From a virus, in the IMG/VR virus record IMGVR_UViG_3300044835_000173, positions 1 to 27,350 of that record: a stretch of DNA of 27,350 nt. One strand, given 5' to 3'. Below the pieces are notes generated by a model that was given only the letters and a program-made list of their open reading frames with translations, was not told the origin of the DNA and did not search any database. Position 1 is the first letter of the stretch, and each line of letters opens with the position of its first letter. The translations under genes were made by a program, and so were the position numbers. This document shows positions 12,438-21,751 of this stretch, piece by piece.

Positions 12438-15344
12438 ATGTCCGGTGACGGCACAGTAGAAATCCGCATCACGGGCGTCGTGGACTCGTCCCTGAGCGCG
12501 GCTGCCTCGCAGGCCAATGCAACCATTGGCAGCCTGGGGACGCAAACCCAGGTCACCGCGAAGGCGATGTCTGACGCCCTCAAGGCGACGGGCGGCGATC
12601 TGAGCAAGATAACGCCCGAGCTGCTGGGCGTTGGCGCAGCGGCGACCTCGGCAGGATCGGCGGCCGCGTCGGCTGGTGCCGCTGCCGCGAGCGCTGGTGC
12701 TGCCGCTTCCGGAGGCTTTAACGCGGCGGCCGGCGCCGCCAGCATCTTCGAAAATGCCACCGTGCGGGCACGCACCGAGGTGGTCGTGCTGGCCCATGAG
12801 CTGATCCAGGGCCGGTTCTCGCGCATCCCTGGCTCGCTGATGGTCATGGGCGAGGCCATGGGCGGCGTGAGCCTGGCCACCTGGGCGACCATCGGCGCCG
12901 TGGCGGCCCTGGTGGGCGGCACTGGATATCTGATCTACGAGACCGTTGAGGCGGGCGTCGAGGCCAAGAAACTCGCGGACGGCTTCGCACTGACGGGACG
13001 CGCCGCCGGGGAGAGTGCCGAGGAGGTCAAGACCGAGGTCGACGCTCTCTCCGCTATCCCTGGCGTGAGCCGGGCCGCAGCGACCGAGTTCGAGCACTAT
13101 GCCGCGGCACACGCCAGTATCGATCCGCTCATCGCCAACGAGGTCGGCCAGCTTCTCCCGAAGTTCATCGAGATGTTCGGGAAGCAGGGGCCGGACGCCG
13201 CCGGCAAGCTGGCCGACACGCTCAGCAATCTGACGGAACAGGGGTTCCAGCGTCTCGACCACGAGATGCTGAACCTGCCGCCCGCCCAATACGAGATCAT
13301 CGAGAACCTGATCCGCACCGGGCAGGAGGCCGAAGCGGTCAACCGCATCATGGCCGCGCTCTCGGACAATGCGGGCGTCTACGTCAAAACGCTCGGCGAC
13401 AAGGTTTATGACCTCGAGCAGCAGATTGCCGCTGCACGCAAACTCTTTTCCGGCGACAAGGGTGATGAAGCGGCGTATCTCGCGCCGCTTCTGGATCAGC
13501 TTCGCGAGCTGCACGCCGAACAGGCGCGGGGTACGCAGCAGTCGAGCGACAACCAGTACAAAAGGGACCTCGATTGGTCCGACCAGGTCAACGACTCCCT
13601 GCGCGAGCGCAAGGGTATCCAGGACTCAATCAATCGCGCCCTGCAAGACGAGAAGAAAGCACAGCAGCGCGGCGACACGACCGGCGCGGCGAGCTTCGCG
13701 CAGACCGCGGCCGATGAGCAGAAGCGCCTCGCCGATTTCGACAAGCGACAGAACGATGAAACCCTCCACGATTTCATCGCGCATGAGGACGCGAAAGTCG
13801 CTTCAGCCAAGGCCGGATCGTCAGAACGTATCGCGGCGGTGCAACGCGAGCTGGACGAAGCAAAGCGGCTCTTCGGTGAGAACTCCAAAGAATATGACGA
13901 TCTTCTGAAGAAGCTCGGCGGCGACAAGCGCGCCTCCGCTGCGGAAGGTGTGCGAGCCGCCAAGGAAGAGAGCGAAGCCAGCCTTCGTAAGCTTCAAGAG
14001 ACCGCGGATGCCACGCGGCAGGGTTCGCAAGAGCGGATCAACGCCGACCAGAAATGGTTCGATGCGGCTAGCAAGCTCTTTGGGCAGTATAGCTCGGAAG
14101 GAAAGGCGGCGTTCGCCGCGCTTGAAGCGGCGCAAAAGGCGCAGGCGGATCAACTCGTCGCGACTGCCGCCCGTTCGGAAAAAGCAGCGATCAACGCTGC
14201 GAAGGACGCTTACGAGCAGCGCGCGACCCTGCTGGATCGCGAGGTCATTTATCAGCAGATCACCGAGAGCCAGAAGCTCGCGGCTGTCAAAGACGCAGCG
14301 CAGCAAGAGACAGACGCGGAAATTCAGGCGGCGGAGACAGAACTTAAAGCTCTCGAAGCGGTCCGCAACCTGGAGCCGCAGAAATACCAGGAGGTGTCGG
14401 ATCAAATTGTCGAGCTAAAGCGCCAACAGGCGATCAAGCTCGGACAAATCGACAATCAGATCGCACAGCAGGCAGTAGCGTCTTGGCAGCGGATCATCGG
14501 GCCGATTGAGAGCAATTCCGGCTCCATGGTGAGCAGCCTGATCCAGGGGCAGCAGAAATTTGGCGCTGCGACACGACAGCTTCTGCTCAGCATCGTGAGC
14601 GAGTGGGTCACGGCGCGGATCAAGATCGAGTTCGACTATCTCGCCGGGCAGGCGGCGATGGCGCTTGGCGGGCAAGCGTGGACCGAGAAGAGTGTCCTGG
14701 CATGGGTGTTCGGGGAATCGCAAAAGACCGCTGCGACCGTCGCAGGGGTGACCGCGCGCCAAACTGCCGAAGCAACCGGTAAGGCCGCGGGTATGGCGGC
14801 CGATGCCGCCGCTGGCTCTTCGCAGATCATGAACGATGCGTATCAAGCCGCGGCGGGCGCCTATAAGGCTGTGGTCGGCATCCCCGTAATCGGACCGTTT
14901 CTCGCGCCTATAGCAGCCGGTGTGGCGTTCGGTGCCGTCGCGGCATTCGATACCCTTACCTCGGCCGAGGGTGGGCAGGACCGGGTGTTCGGAGCGGAGC
15001 AGCTCACCATGCTGCACCGCGACGAGATGGTCCTGCCTGCGCACATCGCCAATCCCTTGCGCGTCATGATCCGGGACGTTCCGCTGAGCCTCGGCAGCGC
15101 GAGCCTGCCGACATCGTCGATCAGCGCGGGCAGCAGCAGCGCGAACCCGGCGCGGGATTACGTGATGCGCGGGCTCGGCGGCTCCGCTTCCGAAGGAAGC
15201 ACGAGCAACGCTAGGTCGGGTGACATCCACATTCACGCTACCGACGCGCAGAGTTTCAAGACGTTCCTCCGCTCCGCTGCCAATCGGCGCACCATGGCGG
15301 ACCTGTCGCGAGAGAACGCCCGCGCGGGCGTGAGGGTCACCTGA
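12438..15344 (+). CDS. Tail tape measure protein
   Basis: The 968-residue protein sets tail length and is ejected at infection. ATG 12438 is preceded by GAGG at 12426-12429. The N-terminus is Ala/Ser-rich (ATSAGSAAASAGAAAASAGA). A hydrophobic segment at about residues 144-168 (LATWATIGAVAALVGGTGYL) and a second at about 814-837 (IPVIGPFLAPIAAGVAFGAV) could cross membranes during injection. Residues 300-690 are highly charged and coiled-coil-like (DEQKRLADFDKRQNDE and similar). Near the end, EQLTMLHRDEMVLPAHIANP is a C-terminal motif common in tape measure proteins. It is the longest gene in the window and follows the chaperone frames, as expected. Confidence 0.92.
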   Translation: MSGDGTVEIRITGVVDSSLSAAASQANATIGSLGTQTQVTAKAMSDALKATGGDLSKITPELLGVGAAATSAGSAAASAGAAAASAGAAASGGFNAAAGAASIFENATVRARTEVVVLAHELIQGRFSRIPGSLMVMGEAMGGVSLATWATIGAVAALVGGTGYLIYETVEAGVEAKKLADGFALTGRAAGESAEEVKTEVDALSAIPGVSRAAATEFEHYAAAHASIDPLIANEVGQLLPKFIEMFGKQGPDAAGKLADTLSNLTEQGFQRLDHEMLNLPPAQYEIIENLIRTGQEAEAVNRIMAALSDNAGVYVKTLGDKVYDLEQQIAAARKLFSGDKGDEAAYLAPLLDQLRELHAEQARGTQQSSDNQYKRDLDWSDQVNDSLRERKGIQDSINRALQDEKKAQQRGDTTGAASFAQTAADEQKRLADFDKRQNDETLHDFIAHEDAKVASAKAGSSERIAAVQRELDEAKRLFGENSKEYDDLLKKLGGDKRASAAEGVRAAKEESEASLRKLQETADATRQGSQERINADQKWFDAASKLFGQYSSEGKAAFAALEAAQKAQADQLVATAARSEKAAINAAKDAYEQRATLLDREVIYQQITESQKLAAVKDAAQQETDAEIQAAETELKALEAVRNLEPQKYQEVSDQIVELKRQQAIKLGQIDNQIAQQAVASWQRIIGPIESNSGSMVSSLIQGQQKFGAATRQLLLSIVSEWVTARIKIEFDYLAGQAAMALGGQAWTEKSVLAWVFGESQKTAATVAGVTARQTAEATGKAAGMAADAAAGSSQIMNDAYQAAAGAYKAVVGIPVIGPFLAPIAAGVAFGAVAAFDTLTSAEGGQDRVFGAEQLTMLHRDEMVLPAHIANPLRVMIRDVPLSLGSASLPTSSISAGSSSANPARDYVMRGLGGSASEGSTSNARSGDIHIHATDAQSFKTFLRSAANRRTMADLSRENARAGVRVT

Positions 15345-15345
15345 T

Positions 15346-16005
15346 ATGGCGCTGCTGCAACCCGTGTTGCCGGCGCGTAGCGGCGTCGTGCTGCGGCCTG
15401 ACCTGGCTGACAATCCCGACGTGTTCCCGCTTCTGCGCGGCGCCTCGTTCCCTAGCAAAAGCGAGGTGTGGTCCACTACCACACTCGACTCCAAAAGCGG
15501 CCGCCGTTTCAAGAAGCAGAACTACAGCTACCCGATCTGGAAATTCAGCGTCAACTACAGCGGCGACCACGGGCTTTCGCAAAAGCCGTCCCGGCTCGAC
15601 CTGGACAGGCTTATTGCATTCTTCGGCGAGCGGGCGGGGCAGTTCGGAGATTTCTACTACTTCGACCCGACGGACAGTCTTGTGCAGGGCCAGACGCTCG
15701 GTGTCGGCGATGGTGCAACCACGCAATTCGAGCTGGTGCGCTCGATCCGCAATTGGACAGAGCCGGTTTTTGCCCTGAATGGCACACCAGAAGTTACCGT
15801 AGGCGGCTTGGTCGTCACGAACTACGCCATAGCCGCGCCGGGCGTCGTCAAGTTCGCGACGGCCCCTGCGGCCGGCGCCGTGGTTGCTTGGTCAGGATCG
15901 TTCCTGTTCTGGTGCGAGTTTATCCAAGACGAGTTTTCGGCGCAGCAACTCGGTGCGAAGCTCTGGAGCAGCGACGGCCTCGCGTTCCAGACGATCAGGC
16001 CATAG
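15346..16005 (+). CDS. Distal tail protein, DUF2460 family (GTA gp12-like)
   Basis: The 219-residue protein is expected to form the ring between tail tube and tail tip. It begins two bases after the tape measure stop with GAGGG upstream. Family-typical segments are SGRRFKKQNYSYPIWKFSVN (about residues 51-70), then LIAFFGERAGQFGDFYYFDP (about 88-107), and the C-terminal GSFLFWCEFIQDEFSAQQLG, where the protein contacts its ring partners. DUF2460 is the Dit-like component in the Rhodobacter GTA. It is the first of four genes in the same order as the GTA tail-tip module. Confidence 0.87.
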   Translation: MALLQPVLPARSGVVLRPDLADNPDVFPLLRGASFPSKSEVWSTTTLDSKSGRRFKKQNYSYPIWKFSVNYSGDHGLSQKPSRLDLDRLIAFFGERAGQFGDFYYFDPTDSLVQGQTLGVGDGATTQFELVRSIRNWTEPVFALNGTPEVTVGGLVVTNYAIAAPGVVKFATAPAAGAVVAWSGSFLFWCEFIQDEFSAQQLGAKLWSSDGLAFQTIRP

Positions 16006-16014
16006 AGGCGCGCG

Positions 16015-16887
16015 ATGCTGGATTGCACGCCCGAGATGGATGCCCTCCTGGAGGCCTGGCGGAACGACACGACCGCTGCGCCCTACGTGACCGAGTTCTA
16101 CACGTGGACGCTGTCGAGCGGCGCGGTGATCCGCTGGACCAGTGCCGACCGGGATATGACCTGGAACGGCAATGCGTACCCGCGCGGGCCTGGGATCGCG
16201 AGAGGCCAAATCTCGCGTCAGGTCGGCACGCAGGTATCGTCGCTCGATGTGACGCTTCAATACGACGACAGTGTCCTGCAAAATGGCATCCCGCTCGCGA
16301 AATTCATCGCATCTGGCGGCTTCTCGTTCTCGACCTTCCTTTTCGAAAGGGCCTACTCCGCAGCGCCGAGCATGCCGATCGTCGGCACGCTCCCGAAATT
16401 CGCCGGCCGCATGACACAGCTCAAGGACGCCGGCGAGACCACGGCCACGCTCACCGTGTCGAATTGGATGTCCCTGCTCAACGTACAGGTTCCGGTCAAT
16501 GTGTGGCAGCCGCCATGCCTGCACACGCTGTTCGACGCGGGCTGTTCGCTGAACCGGGACGACTGGGCGCAGGCAGGGATCGTGCAGGGCAGCTCCGACA
16601 CGCTGACCGTCTTCACCGACATCATGACGGAAAGCGGCTGGTTCGACCTCGGCAAGATCGTGTTCACCAGCGGTGCCAATGCGGGCCAGGCGAGGACGAT
16701 CAAGGCGCAAAGCGGCGGTGTGGTCGCGCTGGTGCGCGGGCTCTCAACTGCCCCGGTGCCGGGAGACACCTTCATTGCATATCCGGGCTGCGATCTCACT
16801 TCAGCCACATGCCTGAGCAAGTTCGACAATCTCACGCATCGGAAGGGCTACGACTTCATCCCGACGGCGGAGACCGCAGCCCCATGA
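16015..16887 (+). CDS. Tail hub protein, DUF2163 family (GTA gp13-like), probable Fe-S cluster
   Basis: The 290-residue protein is the second tail-tip component. ATG 16015 follows GAGG at 16005-16008. The N-terminus contains CTPEMDALLEAWRNDTTAAP and the TWNGNAYPRGPGIARG motif, and the middle has FAGRMTQLKDAGETTATLTV, all usual for DUF2163. Four cysteines near the C-terminus (Cys168, Cys177, Cys259, Cys266, the last pair in PGCDLTSATC before KFDNLTHRKGYDFIP) have the arrangement of the Fe-S-binding cysteines described for lambda gpL-type proteins and the GTA hub. Its stop overlaps the next start as ATGA. Cluster binding is inferred from known relatives. Confidence 0.88.
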   Translation: MLDCTPEMDALLEAWRNDTTAAPYVTEFYTWTLSSGAVIRWTSADRDMTWNGNAYPRGPGIARGQISRQVGTQVSSLDVTLQYDDSVLQNGIPLAKFIASGGFSFSTFLFERAYSAAPSMPIVGTLPKFAGRMTQLKDAGETTATLTVSNWMSLLNVQVPVNVWQPPCLHTLFDAGCSLNRDDWAQAGIVQGSSDTLTVFTDIMTESGWFDLGKIVFTSGANAGQARTIKAQSGGVVALVRGLSTAPVPGDTFIAYPGCDLTSATCLSKFDNLTHRKGYDFIPTAETAAP

Positions 16888-17345
16888 CCGGGAAACTCAC
16901 ATTCTCCGGGCAGGGCGAGGCCAACGGACGGGCGGCCATCGTCGCGGAAGCGCTGACATGGAACGGCACGCCCTATCATCCCGAAGGCCGCATCAAGGGC
17001 GTCGGCGTCGATTGCGGGACGTACCTGGCCGAGGTCTATGAGCGCGCCGGCATCATCCCGCACATGGACATCGCGCCATATCGGATTGACGAGCATCTGC
17101 ACAGCACCGAAGAAAAATACCTCGCCTATATCCTGAGCGAGGCGCATGAGATCGAGCCCGGAACGCAGAAGCCTGGCGATATCGCGATGTGGAAATTCGG
17201 CCAACGCCGCAGCCATGGCGCGATCATCATCGACTGGCCGCATGTGATCCATGCGACCTTTCGCAGCCGCCGCGTGGTCCGCTGCAACGTCGCCCAGGAC
17301 GTGCGCTTCGGGACCGACAACGTGACCTTCTACTCGTATTGGTGA
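16884..17345 (+). CDS. Tail-associated NlpC/P60 cysteine peptidase (GTA gp14-like)
   Basis: This 153-residue enzyme probably cuts peptidoglycan peptide stems during DNA entry. ATG 16884 overlaps the previous stop as ATGA. The catalytic Cys lies in KGVGVDCGTYLAEVYERAG (Cys44), preceded by the usual GTPYHPEGR segment; the catalytic His is in RRSHGAIIIDWP (His111), with a further polar residue from DWPHVIHATF (His120 or His123). GTA-type relatives usually have a more Cys-rich GxDC segment followed by L; here DCGTY is used. Length is typical of the small domain. It acts as part of the tail tip, not as an endolysin. Confidence 0.87.
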   Translation: MTGKLTFSGQGEANGRAAIVAEALTWNGTPYHPEGRIKGVGVDCGTYLAEVYERAGIIPHMDIAPYRIDEHLHSTEEKYLAYILSEAHEIEPGTQKPGDIAMWKFGQRRSHGAIIIDWPHVIHATFRSRRVVRCNVAQDVRFGTDNVTFYSYW

Positions 17346-17348
17346 CGC

Positions 17349-19877
17349 ATGGGCGGCCCGAACATCGTCAACAAGGCGCAGCGGATCACGGCGCTGCAAA
17401 TCCAGTCGAGTGCCTACGGCATCCCAATCCCCATCGGCTGGGGGCGCGGCCGTCTCGCGCTGAACCTGATCCAGTACGACGGGTTTACGTCGATCGAGCA
17501 TCAGCATCAGCAGTCCGGCGGCAAGGGCGGCGGCTCGGTCACGAATATCGACTATACGTACTATGCCGACGTGATCTTCGGAATTTGCGACACGGCCGGC
17601 GGCCCGATCCGAGGGCTCAACGCCATCTATATCGACAAGAGCGTGTTCAGCGGGCCGACGTGCGTGGGGGATGCGGGTTTCACCGCTCTCGCTGTCGGCA
17701 ACCCTGGTCAGCCCGCTTGGGACTATTGGGAAGGCAAGTTCCCCGGCACGGCTCGTGGCTACGACACGACCGCTGACCTCATGGGCGCCCAGTACCAGCT
17801 GAACGACTCTGGCGGATTACAGAACCATTCGGGGGAGGTCGATTTCGCTATCCAGGTCGGCGGTGGCATCTATGACGCCAACCCGGCCGATATCATCGCC
17901 AACTTTCTCCCGACGTGCATCCCGCAATGGAAGTCCGAGTATGTCGGGAGCCTGACGGACTACGGCACCTACTGCCTCGCGGCGGGGCTGCTGCTCTCGC
18001 CTTTGCTCGATCAACAGCAACAAGCCAGCTCCTTCATCGACGAGTTGATGACGGCGACGAACTCCATGTGCTGGATCAGGGGCGACGGCACCTTGCAGAT
18101 CAAGCCGCTCGCAGATGCGGCCGTCACGGGGAACGGGGTAACCTACACGCCTGACCTGACGCCGATCTACGATCTGACAGACGCCGACTTCATCGTAGAC
18201 GACCCGAGTGACGATCCGATCAAGTTCGACACGCCGAACGAGGACGACCTGTTCAATGTCGTCCAGGTCTCGTTCAAGAACCGCCAGCACCAGTACAACG
18301 ACGAGACGGTGACGGCCCAGGACCAAGCCAGTGCCGACGAGATCGGACAGCGCAAGCAGGATCCGACTTCGCTTCCGTCGATCAAGGACCCGGTGGTCGC
18401 GCGTCTCGTGGCGCAGCTTCTCGTGCAGCAGAGTTCCAGCCTCGCTCGGCCCTTCACCTTCAACCTGCCTTGGTGCTTCGACCGGCTCGAAGAGATGGAC
18501 CTGGTGACGGTTACCAACGCCTCGCAAGGGCTGGACCGTGTTCTGGTTCGCCTCATGGAAATCGACGAGGACGGTGACACCGGCAAGCTGACGATCAAGG
18601 CGGAAGAGGTCCTGATTGGGACGGCCAATGCGCCGTCCTATCCCAGCCAAACAGCCGATGGCACGGTCACCGATTTCAATGCCGATCCCGGCAGCGTGGC
18701 GGTCCCGGTGCTGTTCATCCCGCCATCGACGCTCACCGATGGCAATTACGAGGCTTGGGCGGCCGTCGCGAGCACCAATCCGAATTGGGGCGGCGCGAAC
18801 GTCTATGTGAGCCTGGACGGCGACAGCTACCGGCTGGCGGGCACGGTGGGCGGGCGCACGCGCTACGGCGTCACCACCGAGGATTTGCCCGTCGGCGCCG
18901 ATCCGGACGTGAGCGACACCCTGAGCATCGACCTGTCGTTGAGCGCTGGGGCGCTCAGTTCGGGCACTCAGGCGGACGCCGATGCCTTCGTCACGCTGTG
19001 CTGGCTTGGGGGCGAGCTCATCTCTTACTCGACTGTCACCATCACCGGCGCAAACCGCTATGACCTGACGGCCTATCTTCGCCGCGGCGGCTACCGCACG
19101 GCGATCGCCGCGCACCCAGCCGGCACGCCGTTCGTTCGCCTGGATAGTTCGGTGTTCAAATACCCGTTCCAGTCTGGCCAGGTCGGGCAGACGATCTATG
19201 TCAAGTTCGCGAGCTTCAACGTCTTCGGCCGCAACACGCAAGATCTGGCCCATGTGACGCCGTACACGCTGGTCCTGACGCAGCCCGGCGTGCTTCCGGG
19301 CCAGCCGACAGTGACCCTGCAATCTGACTGGGCGGGAACCCAGTTCACGGCGGTGTCATCGACCGCAGCCGACGCGGCCGACTACATCTTCCGCATATAC
19401 GACCGGAACGGCGAAAGCGTCCGGCGCCAAAGCGCGGCGACGCCGTCGCAGAGCTTCACCTACACGCAAAGCATGGCAGCGGCCGACGGCTCTATTGACC
19501 GGACCTATCTCGTGACGGCGCAAGGGATCGACGCCTCGGGCACGGGTCCGGAATCGCTCCAGATGACGGTCAGCAACCCGGCGCCGGCCGCGGTGACCGG
19601 CGTGGGCCATACGGGCTCGGGCTCGAGCGTCACGATCACCTGGGCGGCTAATTCGGAGACCGACCGCGCGGGATACGTCGGGTTCTACTCCGACACTGCC
19701 GGGTTCGACCCGACCTTCGGGCAAGGCGCGCTCTTCTATGAGGGCGTGAACCCGACGGCCGGGTTGTCGGGGCTCACCACAGGCCACACCTACTACGTCC
19801 GGGTCGCCGCTTATGACACGTGGTCGGACGACAGCCGCTATCTGAATTTTAGCGCACAGCACGCCTTCACGGCCTGA
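17349..19877 (+). CDS. Tail tip / central baseplate protein with C-terminal FN3-like domains
   Basis: The 842-residue protein is the large tail-tip component, like lambda gpJ or the GTA megatron. The N-terminus contains YGIPIPIGWGRGRLALNLIQ (about residues 24-43) and DYTYYADVIFGICDTAGGPI, the early pattern of these proteins. Residues near 195-420 match a baseplate (Phage-tail_3) domain with ATNSMCWIRGDGTLQIKPLA, ARPFTFNLPWCFDRLEEMDL and LVRLMEIDEDGDTGKLTIKA. Two fibronectin III-like stretches follow near residues 647-735 and 742-842 (TGVGHTGSGSSVTITWAANS, then LSGLTTGHTYYVRVAAYDTW). The FN3 end points towards the host surface and the fibre gene follows. Confidence 0.85.
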   Translation: MGGPNIVNKAQRITALQIQSSAYGIPIPIGWGRGRLALNLIQYDGFTSIEHQHQQSGGKGGGSVTNIDYTYYADVIFGICDTAGGPIRGLNAIYIDKSVFSGPTCVGDAGFTALAVGNPGQPAWDYWEGKFPGTARGYDTTADLMGAQYQLNDSGGLQNHSGEVDFAIQVGGGIYDANPADIIANFLPTCIPQWKSEYVGSLTDYGTYCLAAGLLLSPLLDQQQQASSFIDELMTATNSMCWIRGDGTLQIKPLADAAVTGNGVTYTPDLTPIYDLTDADFIVDDPSDDPIKFDTPNEDDLFNVVQVSFKNRQHQYNDETVTAQDQASADEIGQRKQDPTSLPSIKDPVVARLVAQLLVQQSSSLARPFTFNLPWCFDRLEEMDLVTVTNASQGLDRVLVRLMEIDEDGDTGKLTIKAEEVLIGTANAPSYPSQTADGTVTDFNADPGSVAVPVLFIPPSTLTDGNYEAWAAVASTNPNWGGANVYVSLDGDSYRLAGTVGGRTRYGVTTEDLPVGADPDVSDTLSIDLSLSAGALSSGTQADADAFVTLCWLGGELISYSTVTITGANRYDLTAYLRRGGYRTAIAAHPAGTPFVRLDSSVFKYPFQSGQVGQTIYVKFASFNVFGRNTQDLAHVTPYTLVLTQPGVLPGQPTVTLQSDWAGTQFTAVSSTAADAADYIFRIYDRNGESVRRQSAATPSQSFTYTQSMAAADGSIDRTYLVTAQGIDASGTGPESLQMTVSNPAPAAVTGVGHTGSGSSVTITWAANSETDRAGYVGFYSDTAGFDPTFGQGALFYEGVNPTAGLSGLTTGHTYYVRVAAYDTWSDDSRYLNFSAQHAFTA

Positions 19878-19916
19878 CGGCTTTTCCAAAACCAATCTCG
19901 AAAAGGGGAATTGCAC

Positions 19917-21683
19917 ATGCAGTTCGTTACGCTCGCATGCACGCAGCCGAGCCAGGATAGCTTCGGCTACATTCGTCCGCTGCCATTTGCCAAGGTCTAT
20001 GTCTGGACTGCGGACACCACGAGCACCGTGCAGCTCTACGATATCGCGGGCAATCCGATCACGAACCCGGCGATGGCCGACGTGAACGGCTTCGCCAAGT
20101 TCGCGGCGCCGGACGGCACGTACGATATCCAGATCGCCGACAACACCGGCGCTGCCATCTCTCCCCTGATCCAGCATGTGATCTTCTACGATGCTGCCAA
20201 TAACACGGCCATCGCCGGCCTGACAGCGCTGGCAACCACGGGTTTTGTGTCTCGCACGGGCGCCTCAGGCCCGAACAGCACGTTCGCTGCGCGCAGCATT
20301 GCAGGCACAGCCGGGAAGGTGGTGGTCGCCAATGGCGATGGCATCGCGGGCAATCCGACGATCTCGATTGCGGCTGGTGCCGTCGGCAACACCGAGCTCG
20401 CGGCGGGCGCGGCGGAGGCCAACATCGGCCACACGACCGAGGATGTGGCGAACAAAGACACCGACGCCACGATGGCGGCCAACAGCGACGCGCGCTATGC
20501 GTCGCAAAAGGCGACCAAGACCGCTATCGCCGCAGCGCAGGCCGCAGCGCAGGCCGCAGCGCTCGCGGGTAACTTCACCGGCAGTATCCGGGGCGTGGCG
20601 ATCAGCACCGACACACTCCTTCAGGGCCAGGGATACGTCTACGACGCGATCTCGAACTCGCTCAAGGCGCGGTCAAACGAAGGGCTCAACCAGATCATCA
20701 ACGGTGCGTTCGATATCTGGCAGGAGAACACGAGCTACAGTCTATCCAATTCGGCAAGCAAGATGTTTTTGGCTGACGGCTGGAAGGCAGGAACCGCCGG
20801 TCCCGGACGAACCGTATCCCGCGTGGCCGGCATCGCGAACTCGCGTTACGCGCTCAAAATTCAGCGGGCCGTGGGGAATGCTTCCGCGCCGAAGGTCATT
20901 CTCGCGCAGCAGCTCTCGACCGAAGAGTCGATGTTCCTCGCCGGGCGCACAGTCACCGTGTCGTTCGACTACCTGATCGGAGCGGACTATTCGCCGACGA
21001 GCGGCCCGTTCGTCAATCTCCTGGTCGGCACGGGCACGGACGAGGATGTTGACCTTCATGTCGGCACCCCGAACTTTGTCACCGGCGGGGCGACAATTTC
21101 TGGCGGGAATTTGGTTGCTCAGGTCGCGGCAGCTGGCACGGTCGTGCGCGTCGTCTCGCCGCCACTTGTGATCACGGCTGGCACGACAGAAATATGCCTG
21201 TGCATCATCGTGGGCAACTTCTCCGCTGTAGCAGCTGGCAATAACGATTTCGCGATTATCGGGGGCGTGAAGATAGAGATCGGCAACGTCGCGACGCATT
21301 TCCGAAAGGAAGAAGTTGGGGACACGCTGGCACAATGCCAACGCAGATATTGGAAGACGTTCGCCATGGGAACTGTCCCTGCGCAGAACGTCGGCGCGAA
21401 CACGGGCGAGGTCCAGTTTCCCGCCGTCAAGGCGGGCGCGAACGCTCAGTCGCTCGGGACTGTGCGCTTCAATCGTCCGATGCGCGCGGCTCCGACGATA
21501 ACGTTCTTCAATCCGGCGGCAGCGAATGCACAAGCACGCGATCTCACGGCGCCGGGCGATTGCTCGGCAACGACGGCATCCAATGTCGGCGACAGTTCCT
21601 GCGTTGTCACCACCACAGGGAACAGCTCGACCGCCGTTGCGAATACGGTTGCCGTCCACATCGTGGCGGACGCAAGGCTATAA
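19917..21683 (+). CDS. Tail fibre / receptor-binding protein
   Basis: The 588-residue protein is probably the host-recognition fibre. ATG 19917 follows AAAAGGGG; a TTG at 19911 is less likely. The N-terminal 85 residues form a small beta domain (NPAMADVNGFAKFAAPDGTY, then DIQIADN) of a kind that anchors fibres to tails. At about residue 190 DARYASQKATKTAIAAAQ is a common fibre repeat element and is followed by an AQAA linker encoded by tandem repeats. Residues 255-455 begin GLNQIINGAFDIWQENTSYS and resemble carbohydrate-binding modules; GDTLAQCQRRYW near 465 and a C-terminal beta part finish the protein. Receptor type cannot be told from the sequence. Confidence 0.85.
   Translation: MQFVTLACTQPSQDSFGYIRPLPFAKVYVWTADTTSTVQLYDIAGNPITNPAMADVNGFAKFAAPDGTYDIQIADNTGAAISPLIQHVIFYDAANNTAIAGLTALATTGFVSRTGASGPNSTFAARSIAGTAGKVVVANGDGIAGNPTISIAAGAVGNTELAAGAAEANIGHTTEDVANKDTDATMAANSDARYASQKATKTAIAAAQAAAQAAALAGNFTGSIRGVAISTDTLLQGQGYVYDAISNSLKARSNEGLNQIINGAFDIWQENTSYSLSNSASKMFLADGWKAGTAGPGRTVSRVAGIANSRYALKIQRAVGNASAPKVILAQQLSTEESMFLAGRTVTVSFDYLIGADYSPTSGPFVNLLVGTGTDEDVDLHVGTPNFVTGGATISGGNLVAQVAAAGTVVRVVSPPLVITAGTTEICLCIIVGNFSAVAAGNNDFAIIGGVKIEIGNVATHFRKEEVGDTLAQCQRRYWKTFAMGTVPAQNVGANTGEVQFPAVKAGANAQSLGTVRFNRPMRAAPTITFFNPAAANAQARDLTAPGDCSATTASNVGDSSCVVTTTGNSSTAVANTVAVHIVADARL
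20531..20562 (+). repeat. In-frame 12-base tandem repeat in the fibre gene
   Basis: The unit CGCAGCGCAGGC occurs twice (20531-20542, 20543-20554) with an eight-base partial copy at 20555-20562. It encodes Ala/Gln-rich AAQA residues within the linker between the DARYASQKATK element and the carbohydrate-binding-like module. Because the unit is 12 bases, gain or loss keeps the frame and alters only linker length. Confidence 0.7.
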
Positions 21684-21751
21684 GGCGGCCCTTGCGAAAC
21701 GGAGCGCTGTCTCGTACAGGTTGCAGCTGAGTTGCCCGGCGATCAGAGCCT

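Noticed and set aside
12114-13514. Minus-strand frame of 466 codons over the tape measure gene
   Set aside because: Shadow of the tape measure and chaperone genes with no recognisable domain.
15468-16883. Long + strand frame running into the NlpC/P60 gene
   Set aside because: The part before 16884 overlaps the DUF2460 and DUF2163 genes and is Arg/His-rich shadow; the peptidase start at 16884 is supported by an ATGA overlap and family motifs.
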